Assembly: GCA_008711295.1 (NCBI GenBank)
Contig: VUYV01000017.1
Coordinates: 844,067 to 908,066 of the forward strand
Length of the DNA stretch: 64,000 nucleotides
Reading direction: 5' to 3'
From: Anarhynchus alexandrinus
Taxonomy: Eukaryota > Chordata > Aves > Charadriiformes > Charadriidae
In this document: positions 11,441-24,600 of the stretch, piece after piece
Layout: every line of letters starts with the position of its first letter
How positions within the stretch are numbered: position 1 is the stretch's first letter
Made by a program: the position numbers and the translations under genes
The notes under the pieces: generated by a model
What the model was told of the DNA's origin: nothing
Database searches by the model: none
The model's input: only the letters and a program-made list of their open reading frames with translations

Positions 11441-14332
11441 ACAAATCAGTATATAGGCTTGGATACAGGGCTGAGGATTACGGTGACTTATTCCTCAAAT
11501 GAAATTGGCACAGATGTCAGTTCTTCCACTCCATCGAACAGGGGAATGACAGTTCAGTTTGTCAGCAAGTTGTCTATTTTAGGAGCAAGACATATATTCT
11601 GCTGGACTGTGAATTACAGAAGAACGTAAATGAATCTTTGCATTTCTGAAAGATGTTTACTGCACATATTTGTGCACCTGCACCCAGTGGCATGGACCTT
11701 AAACTTACATTTTTACTGTATTAATATGCCATCTCATTTTACTACATTTAATTTGCTGTTTGCGCTATGTTTATTTGTTTTTTGTGCTAGTAGCTCTGCT
11801 GTGAGGAAGACTTTTATAGTGCCTCTGTGAACGATGTTATTATACAGTGATGGTCTCTGAAATGGAACTAATTCTTGCTCCACTCCCTACTTAATTTTTA
11901 ACTTACATTAATAGTTGAAGACATTTGCATGGTTTCAGTTTGGGACTTTTGGGGAGAGGCAGGGAGGATGATGTGACTGTTTTATATATAAACCAAAATG
12001 GAGGGATTCTAAAAACAGTTTGTTGACCAATCTGTATTTAATAAGCAAATTTATCTGGAATAAGGGATGAGATATTCTTTTTATTTCAGTGAATGTAGAA
12101 CTATCCTGTGGGATGGGGCATTGCCCTTTTACCATTATTAGCTCTGCTGTCTTGACTTATTCAAAGGCTCACCAGTGCTGTTCCAAGGCCCTGACTGGAG
12201 GAGGAAAAGGAGAAAGGAACACAAGTGCAGAAAAGGGGAGACAGGAATTCTCTGGTGCATCCCACAAGCCATCAGGAAATCAACACTTAGAGTGCTATTG
12301 CTGTAGGCTTAGAGGGTGGTCCTAATGCTGTAAAATAGATTCAACCCTGTGACACTAGGAACAGCTGCTTGGGGAGCAGTCCTTGCTCTCATGGTCTTCT
12401 TACAAAAAAATCTTTCATCATGTTGGCTGAAATGCACTGAATCATGAGGGCTGCAGAGGACAATGCAGCTTTTGCTGCCCAGCAAGCCTTCAAGAAGTAT
12501 TTTGTTCTCCGTTTTCACCAGATTTCCCTGTCTTCTTGCTCCTTTGGCATCTTGTCAGGTCCTGCTATAAAGTACAATCAATTCTGTGCCTGCTCTCACA
12601 CAGAAGGTGACACTTGCTAAGTTTAAAGAACTGTATAACTGTGAAGTGCTTCTGTATTAATATACACGCACAACAAAAGAGTCCAAAATCTAAACTCTTT
12701 TCCAAGCAAGTTCTTCAGCATAGAAAAGTTAATCACCATTTTCATTTTCTCAGCTTCATTTAAGTCCAGTGTATTCAAACTTGGAGCAAAGTGTATGTGT
12801 TGATATATCTGTTCGACTTGTATGATAGCTTGACAACGTGAAATATTTTAGCAACAAATTTTATTTTATTAATAAATTATTTGGTTAATAAGTTAAAAAT
12901 CTAGTATCCGTATCTTTACTTGCTTGTTTAAATAGATGTAGTGGTTTCATGCAGAAGAAAGTAAGTGGAAGGCAGTGAAAAAAGAACAAAGGGAAGGTAA
13001 GGATGATCTCTGTGTTAAGTCTTCATTATTCAAGGCTGGTATGGAAATGAAACAAAATGACACTATTCCTGGAAAAACCTGGGACAGTGAGGAGTGGCTT
13101 GTTTATCCGTGTTAACAAGCTGCCTGCCGCAGTGTTGAGGCTGAAGCTGTCAGCTGTAGGAAACGCTTCAGAAGTTGGTTATACATGTAAGATCTCATGA
13201 GAATATCCAGCCACCACCATGCTGAAGTGGGTCCATTCTCTCCCTTTTTACTGTGCTTTTAGCCGACTCTGTATACATCATATGCATTACAGAATTATAT
13301 GGACATGGGAAATGCATAGAAATCAAAGCATAGAACTATTCACTCTGGACTTATGGAAATTAAAACTAGCTATAGGTTACAATATACACAGTCAAGAAAC
13401 TGATGTTACGTAATGCTGGCTAGGTACTGGCTCTGCAAAGGATCCAGTCTGTGTTGTCTGTCTCCCCAGGACAGAGTTATCCCATGACAAATCTAGTAGA
13501 GTCCCTTATGACTTGTTTTCACAGGGCCACAGATTTATCGGTGGCATCAGAGCTGAGGAACAGGTGCATTTCATACATGCTGTTCTTAACACATCATTCA
13601 AGCTTTTCAACATCCATCCAGGCTTAGCCTTCTTCTCTGACGTACTAACTTCCGTAGCTAGAACACAACTGAAAACAGCCGGGTAGCTGCAGTCACTACC
13701 TTAAATACTTCCCCATACTCTGACAGGAGCTCTGTCCTCCACCGCTCCTGTCTGGTACCATCTCCGTAGCGATGAGACTCACTGTCATGGAGCATGGCAG
13801 TGTTTTCAGTAAAATACATTTCCCCTCTTTCTCTTAAATGCTGCAGTGCAAGTACCCCTGCCTATTGACATTTAATATGACCTTAGTGCTGTACTCATTT
13901 CTGCAAGAACAGTTCAAAGCTCAGGGAAAGCAGCAAGCATGGCTGAGCAAGCAGATGAGAGCATCTTTATATCAGTAAAAACAGGTACCAGGCAATTTGT
14001 AACCCAAGGAGTGCAGAATTAGCCCTTCTGTGAATAAGGACAGGTGTGTCAGTTTCTAGAAGATATTTATAGATGTGAAGTTTAATAGCTAACAGTTTTT
14101 AAAAACAAGGAGTCCTAATACAGTTTTGGTACAAAGTTGTGCACCTGGAGAAGCATCTTATTTCTCTATAAAAGTCAAACAGAAATATTTCAAGAGGCTT
14201 AGTACTTATTTGCATTGCCTCCAATTTAAACAACAGGCAGAAGTGCTTAAGAACTGACAGAGAGCTAACAGATAAATTCCATTTGATGCCAGATTACACT
14301 AGTTCACAGAAAGTGGAGCTGCACTGGATGGA
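11441..14332. other. Intergenic, no recognised gene
   Basis: AT-rich unique-looking DNA. No frame above about 80 codons and no repeat head or tail was recognised. Confidence 0.6.
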
Positions 14333-14399
14333 GTTGGGCTCAAGTTGGACTCAATGATCCTCATGGGTCCCTTCCAACTTGAGATATTCTATGATCCTA
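14333..14399 (+). mobile_element. CR1-like LINE 3' tip
   Basis: GTTGGGCTCAAGTTGGACTC is followed by AATGATCCTCATGGGTCCC, TTCCAACTTGAG and ATATTCTATGATCCTA. This is the characteristic terminal segment of a CR1-type element in plus orientation, severely 5'-truncated. Confidence 0.75.
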
Positions 14400-16565
14400 A
14401 CTTCAAACTAAAAGAAGAAAATTTCATTGTAGAGCAATTGTTTTCAGGAAATTAAAAACAGCACAGAGATTGTTTTGCAGAGCTGCTTTCCTTGTTTCCT
14501 ACTTTAAACAGCATTATGCTTGTTTCTAGAAGATTTCTGATCCAAGCCTTTGCAAAAGATTTTCCTTAGAACATGGAATTTCCTCTTGGAGTGCAGTGGA
14601 GCTGGAAGCCAGCACACAAGAGTTTGCAATTTGGCTTTGCGTTGTCCAGATTTATTTCAAACTACATGACTGAACTGAAAAGGAATGGAAGTTTTATAAT
14701 TCTTAGCTTGAACTTTACATGCAGATAATGTGTGGGATGTTTCAAACTGTTCATTTCACTTTTACAAAGCCAGGGGTCTTCATCTAGGGATACATTAACT
14801 TGAGCAGATGATCTTATTTCTGTCTTGACCAAAGCACTTTTGTGAATTACAGATTTTTGTATGAAATGTAGTCAAATGAAGATGCTTTGTGGATTAAAAA
14901 ATTCTGACCCACTTGTCTGGCCTCATTGCACATCTTGTGTTATCTTCCATGAGTGCAGAGGATCTCCACACTTTCTGCCAAAGGCAGCGGAATGGGCGGT
15001 GCAAGCCGACTTGGAGCATTTCTGCTGGTTAGGCTTTGATTATAACCTCCAATGTGTCAGTCTTTCAGGGAAGAAAGCTACAGTTATAACATCTTTAAGA
15101 AGAGGAAGAGAGACAGACAGACCAAAGTTATGTTTCAGGTTTTCCCATCAAAGCTTCCATCAGTAGATAATGCAAAAAACAAAATATATGGGCATAGTGT
15201 ATGTAGTCCTAGTACCGAGGTGTTCTTGATCCAAGTAATCCTGCTTGTGTTTTTTGACATTCATATTTGTACTCCCAATGAAGCATGACATCCTTTAATC
15301 CTTTTGGTACTAGTGTTTTCAGATACAGTACTAAAAAGTAGATGAAATATTTTAAAGATAAAAGAAAAGATAGGACTTAGAATATTTCTATAGCATTGCT
15401 TATCTAGTCACAAGCATGTACTGTATAGCTTCACATTACCTGCCCATTTTAACAACTTATCCAGATTTTAACAAAGCTTGTCCAGGCTTTGTCTTGTCAA
15501 TCACCAACGCTCCAACTACTTTTCAACATTTTAAATTCCAATTTAGCCATCTTTTTGCTGTGTTCCAGTTAGTCTAGGTAGACTAGCACTTGTAATGTTT
15601 CAGGCTGGATGTCCACACCAAACTGGGACATGCTGACATTTTCCTACTTTTTCTACTAGACTCAAAGAACTTCAGGATAAAAATACTGTTTTATTTCTGG
15701 TGTAACTGAACTATTAGAGGTAACAGAGCAGTTACACTTAACAATTATAAAATATATCTGAGAGAAAATACTGAAATGAAATGGTGGTGTTTGTGTGTCA
15801 TCCTGTTCTGAAGAACCACAGGCCCACAGAAGTGGTGGGACTTCACATTTCCTGCCAGCCATTTTAAATGACAAAAGAGAAGACTAACTCCATATAATTC
15901 CAAATGAATAGACGTGGCCAGGAAATCAACTTTAACATTCTTATTCTTGAAATTGATTCAGAATCCCTCAAACAAAAAAACAAATTATCAGCATGTTGCT
16001 CTGGTGTGACCCCATGAAGAGAGGATGGGGCAACCCAGCATTTGGACTGATGGAGTTTGGTGTGGATTTAAATTCTCTCATTAGACATGCTCATCTCCAT
16101 TGTCAGATTGCTTTGCTAAGTGTGTAAGTATTAAAAGCACTACTTTAGCACTACTAAAACCGGTGACTTGCTTATCCTTGTTTACGTTGTAGCGTATCTA
16201 CCAGTTGTGTAAAGCTCACTACTGCACCCTTAGCACAACAGCAATCACAACACATGGGTAGTTTGTCAGCCATAAGTATTACTTAGCGTTTTGACATATT
16301 GCCTAAGTATCTGGTATACCTTATGCTTGTAATATTAAATTAACCAGAACACTTAGTCTAGTCTGAAATATCCTGTTTATTTCTCTTTACGTTTGCATAC
16401 AGGTATGTTCTTCCTTCCTTTTGGCTTTCGCACACGGTCCTTTTCCCCAGCACACGTATGTTGAAGTAACAGTGAACAAAGTCCCATGCTTTCATTTTAA
16501 AAGGCAGCTTTAAGCTGCCCCCAGGGAACCTTCAACTTCTTGAGCTACACCCACTCACCTTAACA
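14400..16565. other. Intergenic, no recognised gene
   Basis: AT-rich sequence. Short open frames (to 101 codons at 14861-15166) lack any domain sign. No repeat was identified. Confidence 0.55.
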
Positions 16566-18370
16566 TTATAGAATTACAAAATAGTGATTTAATCATAGAA
16601 TAGGGACTTTTAAAGGTCATCTAGTCCAGCCCTCATGCAATAAGTAGGGATATCTTCAACTAGATCAGGTAGCTCAGAGCTCCATCCAACCTGAACTTGA
16701 ATATTTCCAGGGATGGGGCATCTACCACCACTCTGGGCAACCTGTTCCACTGTTTCACCACCCTCATTGTAAAAAAGCTCTTCCATATATCTAGTCTGAA
16801 TCTACCCTCCTTTAGTTTAAAACCATTACCCCTTGTCCTATCGCAACAGGCCCTGCTAAACAGTTTGTCCCCATCTTTCTTTTAAGCCTTCTTTAAGTAT
16901 TGAAAGGCCGCAATAAGTTCTCCCCAGAGCCTTCTCTTCTCCAGGCCAAATGACCCCAGCTCTCAGCCTGTCGTCATAGGGTAGGTGCTCCATCCCTCTG
17001 ATCATCATCGTGGCCCCCCGCTGGACCTGCTCCAACAGCACACATTGCTGGCTCATGTCCAGCTTTTCATCCACCAGTACCCCCAGGTCCTTCTCAGCAG
17101 GGCTGCCCTCAATCCCTTCATCCCCAGCCTGTACTGATACTGGGGATTGTCCCAACCTGGGTGCAGAACCCTGCTCTTAGCCTTGTTGAATCTCATGAGG
17201 TTCAAATGGGTCCACTTCTCAACCTTGTCCAGGTCCCTCTGCATGGCATCCTGTCCCTCAAATGTGTCAACCACACCACTCAGCTTGGTGTCATCGACAA
17301 ATTTGCTGAGGGTGTACTTGATTCCACTGTCCATGTCATTGATGGAGATATTGAACAGTTCTGATCCCAATATGCACCCCTGAGGGACACCACTTGTCAC
17401 AGATCTCTCCACACAATGTCTCCATCTGGACATTGAGCTGTTGACCATTACCCTCTGGATTCCTCCACCCAGACAATTCCTCATCCACCAAACAGTCCAT
17501 CCATCAAATCCACATCTCTCCAATTTAGAGAGCAGGATGTTGTGGGGGACTGTGTCAAAGGCCTTACAGAAGTCCAGATAGATGACATCCGTAGCTCTTC
17601 CCTTGTCCACTGACGTAGTCACTCCATCATAGAAGGCCACTAGGTTGGCCAGGCAGGACTTGCCCTTGGTGAAGCCATGCTGGCTGTCTTGAATCACCTC
17701 CCTGTCCTCCATGTGCCTTAGCATAGCTTCTAGGAGGATCTGTTCCATGATCTTCCCAGGCAGAGAGGTGAAGCTGACAGGTCGGTAGTTCCCAGGGTCC
17801 TCCTTTCTACCCTTTTTAAAAATGGGTGCAATGTTTCCCTTTTTCCAGTCACCAGGGACTTCACCTGACTGCCATGACTTTTCAAATATCATGGAGAGTG
17901 GCTTGGCAGCTACATCAGCCACTTCCCTCAGGACTCTATGATGCATCTCATCGGGCCCCATAGACTATATACGTTACTGGTGGTCAGGTGGTCACCAACC
18001 TGATCTTCTCTTACAGTGGGAGGGTCTTTGCTCCCCCAGTCCCCATCTGGCAGTCCATCCACAGGAGAGGTGTAGGAAGAGAGGTTGCCAATGAAGACTG
18101 AGGCAAAAAGTTTGTTGAGTACCTCAGCCTTCCTCTCGTCTGTTGTTACCAGTTTTTCAGTCTTGCTCATGATGCGGGATACGCCTTCTTTGACCTTCCT
18201 TTTCTGGCTGACATACCTGTACACTCTTTTCGTAGCATTCTTTGTGTCCCTTGCCCAGTTCAGCTCCAGCTGTGCTTTGGCCTTCCCGACCCCATCCCTA
18301 CACAATTGGGCAGTGTCCCTGTACTCTTCCCAGGATACCTGTCCCTGCTTCCACTGCTTGTGCAAGCTTG
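16566..18370 (-). mobile_element. Long CR1 LINE copy with near-complete reverse transcriptase
   Basis: This is the best-preserved CR1 here. The 3' tip at 16566 contains AATCATAGAATAGGGAC and GTCATCTAGTCCAGCCC. The 3'UTR covers about 16620-16900. The reverse transcriptase follows at 17053-17961 with an intact catalytic box, and the upstream linker runs to about 18370 (KQWKQGQVSWEEYRD, ELNWARDTKNATKRVYR). About 200 bp of the C-terminal part is missing near 17040, where MSQQC is joined directly to LLEQVQRGAT. Frameshifts lie near 17130 and near 17950. The linker (SQKRKVKEGVSRIM) differs from copies A, B and 47450-48760, so it is another CR1 subfamily. The 5' half of the element is absent. Confidence 0.93.
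17053..17961 (-). pseudogene. CR1 reverse-transcriptase domain, 302-codon open frame
   Basis: This open stretch of a CR1 ORF2 would have copied CR1 RNA at a nicked target. It shows [20 protein letters not shown] (about residues 56-75), motif A within [15 protein letters not shown] (126-140), GVPQG (191-195) and the catalytic FVDD box (221-224, CR1 normally has FADD or FVDD). The linker upstream and the thumb region downstream are out of frame, the latter continuing in the ORF 16856-17155. It is much longer than expected by chance but is only part of the roughly 900-residue ORF2. The two frameshifts make it inactive. Confidence 0.88.
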
Positions 18371-21285
18371 GGCAGCTGTGTTGTGCAACAGAGGCAGAAT
18401 CAAGGCAAGAAGGTTGCTGGTATGTTGCCTAGCTTGTCTTTACCACCATCTGTATTCCTGCAGCAGGAAAAACGTCCTTTTCAATCGCTACTAACAGATG
18501 ACATCCCCTGTCACTCCCAAGAGCTATGTGTGCTGTGTCAGCTTTCACAGAATTTGCCTGATAAAACCATCACAGACAAAGTGATCAGGATGATTACTTT
18601 AAAATATGTTTTACTATACTCTGATTTTACATCTAATTTCTGTTGCATTTTTGTGTCAGACTTGCTAGCAAGCTCACTTCAAGCTGTGGAACTCAACTTT
18701 AAACCTTGCCATTCAAGAAACAGCAGCCTAGAGCTCAGAAACCTATTAAAGATGGTAGCAAGTGCCCTTCCAATGACAGTTGCCACTTGTCTCATCACTC
18801 TTAGATGCCAGTCCAATAGGCTGTGCCAAGTTTCCACAAGTGAGTCCTTTGCCCTCCTCCACTCTTGGATGTTTTCAGGAACCAGCCAGACAAATCCACA
18901 GCTGACCTGATTGGTGCTTCAACAAGAAGGTTGGTCTGATTGACCTCCAGACATATTTCTACGTACTAGCTCCTAGAAGAAATCTGTCAGAACACAATGT
19001 CTGTGGATGGAGATTTTCTGTTAGTTATCACTTCTCAGAAGAGACAGCACTGTTTAGGTTTTCTATTGCATGGAATGTGAAAAGGCTTCCTGCTCTGGCC
19101 TTGTGCTATGAAATTGCCCCCTTGATGAGAACTAGCACATAGCTGCAGTATGTTGGAGATGTGTTTAAGCATGTTCTGCCTCAAAACGTGAGGAAAGTTA
19201 TGTTCGTCATAACTTTCAAAACATGACAGACAAAAAATTTAATGGGCCATTCAGGAATAACCTGAGCAAACCACTGTAACAGGAATTGCATCAAACAAAA
19301 GATGACAAATAAGGATTAAAGTAAGCCATTCTGTATAATTATCTGTTCACTGGAGGTTTTTTGCAGCTCAGCACTCCACAGAAGTGCAGAACCACTGGGG
19401 AGACTAAAAAAACAACTATCCACCTGTGCAGAAAAAGGTATGTTCTGCAAAATGAGTTCAGACAATCTTTAAAAATGAATGGTTGAGACTACAGAGAAAG
19501 AAGCAATCTGTGATAATTGTATAACGTGAAGAAGTGGAGGGGAACGCCTTTCAGACCAGCACTAATGCAAACAAAGATCATACAGAGGTAGGTCAGTCTA
19601 GAGCACTTTGACTTTACACATTGTAATACGGGGACTCAGAGGACACCAGGTAATAAGTTCTATCAAGTTCATTTTAAAAGAAAAATCATCAACAGTAGCA
19701 AAAGAGGGAGGTTTTCTTCAGGGCGACTAACATACGTTAATAAAGTGTGGAGAGCAAGCTAGGTGTTAGTTCTAAATTAGCCTTTATTTTGAGGGTCCTT
19801 AAGGCCAAGCTCTTATTGCTTAGCAGTAGTGTGTCCCCTTGAAAGATAATTTGGTAAAATTAGGAGACAGTCTCCAATTCACTGTAGTCTTACTTTAAGT
19901 GACCACATACTTCATTTATTTGATCTTATGGTTGCTATGGCTAAGCACTGAAACGTTTTCCAGATGTCTTAGTGATGTCCCCATGTCAGCAAAGCCTATG
20001 TGCTGCAACTTCTCTGAAGGTTAACAGGTCTAGGTTGATTATGATTCATTGTTTAACATATCCTGGAATATTTTCCTTTCCTATTAAATGTTCATGTTTC
20101 TACAGAGTTTGTTGTACGTTAACCTTTTTGGAGGTAATGACAAAGTTACTACACATTCAGTCTATGTTATCAATAGCTTTCAAAATGAATGGCTGATTGC
20201 AGTTTTGTAGTAAATTCATGCAAGACTATATTCTTTTCTCCATCTTTGGTATCTCACTATCTGCAGTTAGATAAATCCAGGTCAAATTTTTCCACAGAAC
20301 AATCCCTGAAATAATTTTGGCTATGTAATAAGAGGATTATCTACCCCAGCAACCTCCTTTCAGCTTTTTGAGTAGAAATCAGGGGCCCTGGACTGCTTTC
20401 TAGACCCCCCTAACTATTTTGAAATATGACATTAACTTGCAAAATTAATTAATATTTCAAAGATACTTAAACCCCGTTTAATTTAACCCTAGTCCATAAT
20501 TATACTTTTGATCTTTTCAGTTTTGCCTCACATAAAGGTTCACTCTTGACGTTCTGGACAAAGCTGTATTCATCTTCACAATAAAATTTATATAGATTGT
20601 TTTTCTGCTCTGTGAAAAAATTCTGAGAATAAAGCACTAGACTAGCATGGGACAAACATGTTCTAGTGAAATTCTTAGATGGAAACAAGCAGCGAGTCCA
20701 CCTTTAAAAAATTTTTGGTGGTTCTTAGCACTGCCAGTCACACGTCTCTTAGTATAGATCTGAGTGCCATTTTCAAGATGTCTTTAGCTCTGCAGGGAAA
20801 ATTTATAACCTATAAACATGGTCATAGATCTCGGTCTTATTACTGAAAGGTAGGCACCTTCAGGAGGCATTCAGGAGATCTGAATAAATGCTCAGAGTGG
20901 TAAGCCATGGAATCAGCCAAAGGTAACGTGCACAGGAACTGCTCTATGTTATAGACACCTTAAACCTGATGAATTTGATGATTATATAACTTCAAGTATT
21001 TGATATTAGCTAATGGCAGCAGAAAACATATTTTCATGCCATGTCCAAGAAGCAGTAGAACAGTGGTATAAGCTGTTAAAACATATTTCCTCTAAGAAAT
21101 ATTGCGAAGCAATGCCACAAAAACTGCAAGGGTCACCCAAAAGGCTTGAGAGCCTTTTCTCATGGTAGCTCCCCCTCCACTGGGGCTGTGTGCACAGACC
21201 TTGACAGGTTCAGCCCCTACAGCAACTTCTGCAGTGTACTGACCTGTTAACTGTGCTTCTTAGTACTCTTTAACACCCCCGCTAT
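18371..21285. other. Intergenic, no recognised gene
   Basis: One plus-strand frame stays open from inside the CR1 to 18910, but its non-CR1 part shows no domain and I count it as chance. The rest is AT-rich, with nothing recognised. Confidence 0.5.
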
Positions 21286-21669
21286 TTAAGTGAACAAGAG
21301 TGGGATCTTAGACATAACTTTATGTGAAATGCTGCTGCTTATTTCACTGGCACAGACATTGTTTAGCATGGACTGAATGCTTTCTGCCAGAAAAGGAGAG
21401 AACATGATATGCTGGTCCTCTTTGTGTGTGAACCCTAAATATTTGACTTGGTAGCATGCATGTGATTTACATTGCATGTTACTCTCTGCTAAAGATAGAG
21501 CCATTCCCTTATTGCCATTGTTTCCAGCTCCAGACATCAACTTTAGCCACTCTGCTATAATTTCACTACCTTCAGTAAACATTTCCTCCATATCCTCTAA
21601 CCCTTCCCATACAATAATGTGGTCTGAGCATCCATTTAAGTCAGATACACACTGTATGTCCTTCATCAC
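21286..21669 (-). other. Possible degraded retroviral (ERV-like) polymerase remnant
   Basis: A 127-codon minus-strand frame in AT-rich DNA contains CYQVKYLGFTHKEDQHIM. It resembles the short VKYLGF-type segment downstream of the catalytic box in retroviral reverse transcriptases. About 40 residues upstream, DHIIVWEGLEDMEEMFTEG vaguely recalls the region around that box, but with a substituted catalytic position and wrong spacing. No gag, protease, integrase or LTR was found nearby. The resemblance may be accidental. Confidence 0.2.
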
Positions 21670-24600
21670 TCACTTAATGACTAGAGTCATAGACAGAGTA
21701 CTGTTTCATTTTATCATTATTTTTGGTAATTGTGAGGAACATTGAAAAACCTGGCTTTGACCGGTGAGACCCTCCTGTGAGAAGGTAAAATTGTATTCCA
21801 TGTTAATGTTCATCATTAAAATAAATAACCTAGTCCTGTCCTGAGGTAAGTAGCTGAATGAATCTGCAGAATATGCATCAGAAGAAGAGCAGTTCCTTCT
21901 AGGTTGATTTTACCATGTTTTGTTCTGTACAGGACAGACAATTTTTGTTGCCCTGAATGTATTGCATTGTATTTCCAGCCAGAGTTTCATGAAGTTAAGA
22001 AAAAAAAGTTTAGCATCTGCTGCCTGTATACATCAACATACATATTCATATATTTAAGCAAGGTTACACAGTGAGGATTTATAACCCACACCAAGAAGTA
22101 AACACTTGAATCATAACAAAGACTTAATCCCGCAAAGGGGGAAAAGGGAAGAGGGGACATATGGGAGGACTCACAGATAGGACAAAGGATTCAAAGACCT
22201 TGATTCATTGGTTTGTACACTGAATCACAGAGAAAGTCTGCCGCCGAGTTTTAGTTGACAGCCTTTCAGAGTGTTCCTTTGCTAAACAATTAGCATGTTC
22301 AAGTCAAAGCTCTTAGACACAAGTAGGTAACCAAGGAGGTATAGAGAGAAGAAAGGAAGGACTGTATTGTGCAGCCATGGGACTGGGATGCAAGGCTGTT
22401 AGGTGCCCTTTGCTGATCTCACCCAGATGTACCAGAAGCCTCCTGTAGGGCAGACAGGATTAGACTGCAGCTCAACTGGGCACCTGGTTTAACTCTTCAC
22501 TGCTGATTGTCACATGTATGTTTTTTTATTATCAGGAAGAAAAGAAAAAAGCAAGGAATAAACAGAGGTTTGGTCCCAGTAAGCCAGCTACCTAAGAGAA
22601 CGGAATTTAGACCAGCAAGTAGTTACAGAGATTACACCACGGAAGGTCACCTGCAGAGTGCTGCCTCCTATGATGCTGCCCTGCAATCAGGCAGCCGTGA
22701 GCTCCTGTGGGTCCCGCCTCTGAAGCACACAGCCTGGTTAGGAGGTTTTGCACTAAGGGTATCAAGTATAAAGGCTTTGGCCAGAACAGGGCAGACTTCT
22801 ATTTATGTCTAAAGAGTGTCAGGAATACTTAAAAGCCACACAATGTAGACACACTGCTTGGGACATTTGTGTTTGTCAGGAGTTTCAAATTATGCTGGTT
22901 TTTCCTCAACTTTGTCAGAACTGGCTGAGACCCTAACCTAGTTTAAGTGTACGTGTGTTTTGTCTCCTCAGGTGGACTGAGACAACTCTTTATTTCATTA
23001 GGCAGCCAGCAGCTAGAATTTTTGAATAAAAATAACTGAGTTGCTCTAGGGTAACATTTCTGACTCAGTCATTATTTCCATCTAGCTAACTGAATGCTCA
23101 AGCTGAATTTGTTTAATTTAAACCCTTCTCTATTGGGAGGGGAAGGGGGGGAACAACTCACAATTTCACAATTTCCACACAATCAACACTTGTCTTAGAA
23201 GAGGGAATTTGCTTGGCAAACTCCACCTGTTGACTTCCTACCAACTTAACCTCCAAAAGGGAAAGAGTTGCAGCCTTAAGAAATAACATGGGAGGGAGGA
23301 GATAGCTGTAAGCCAATCAGCTGTCCCAAGCACTGTTGCTAAATTCATTTTCATCCTGGCATATACAAAGCAACATAGTGCCGATCCAATCCCTCCCTGG
23401 TGTCAAGCTTCTTCCCTTCTGTATGGATGCTCCCATGAAGGCTTCAGTGGGCTTGAGTGAAAGAGAAGGACTTGGAGATCACTTCTGTGCTCATTGAGTG
23501 ATGCTGGTGAGTGCATGTTTTTCTGCCCCCCTTGTGCCCCCTCTTCCACATGAATGTCATGGCCTGATGCTAAGCAGGCAAAAAATGGAATTTGAAACCC
23601 TTGTACTATTTCAGTAGAACAGTAACACAACAGTAAGTTATCAAGTATATCAATTCCTCCAATGTTTCATTTATGATAAGGAAGAGAAAGCAAACAGACG
23701 GAGAGATCAGCAGGACAGCGGAAGATTTTGGCTTCCAGCAAGTATTTCATGTTTAATTTCCAAGCATCTATCAACTATATTGAGAAAAACAAATTACTCT
23801 TTTTTTTTTTTCCATCTTGCATCAGCTGTCCTTTGTTAGTGCTTTTTCAAACTTTATGAACTCACTGGATTGTTAGCATGCATTAGTGTGTTAGTGTGAC
23901 GTTTTCAACAAAACATCCTAGTCATCCAAGATCTAAATAGCTGCCTGGGAATTCAGGCTTTGTGTTAAGATACAAGATACTTTTCTTTATCTGCATGATC
24001 AGCAGGAGATGTTATTCCACATAGCGCCCCTCTAACAGAGAAAAAAAAGCCCCCCCAAATCCTTGCAGATAGAACAAGCAACATTCTAGTTGCTGCTGAC
24101 ATAAATGAGCCAGAGAGATTTCATTCTCTGTGAGTGTGCTGCAATCAATTTTTCCTTTACAGTCTAGAGATTAGCACAGGTGCCACATACTTTAACCTCA
24201 CTCACAGTGCTCAAATTTATGAAGCAGATATAAGAGATCAAATTGAGGATAATAAATTCCAAGACTAGATGAATTCTGCTGGATTTATCCACACATATTT
24301 TTCCACAACACTTAAGGCTTTACGTGACAGTGTAATATTTCCTTTGTCCAAAGCATTGCCCAGGCTGAGCAGAACACATCCCGACAGACAAGCAAGACTG
24401 AGCTACCTTTGTATGACTACATACCACTGTATGACACCCTGAACATGCAGGCTGCACTGCTTATGGGAGACGCAGCCAGTATATTCTCAGGGAAACACTG
24501 ACTTCAGCCACAACACGTAGGCTTTGACAGGTAGATTTTGATGAAGCTTCTTCATTGATCTAGCCATTGCCCTCAAATATTTAGCAAAACACAAGTTTAC

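Noticed and set aside
18242..18910. 222-codon plus-strand open frame
   Set aside because: Its first part is the antisense of a CR1 linker. The rest has no domain, no exon-like boundaries and unremarkable composition.
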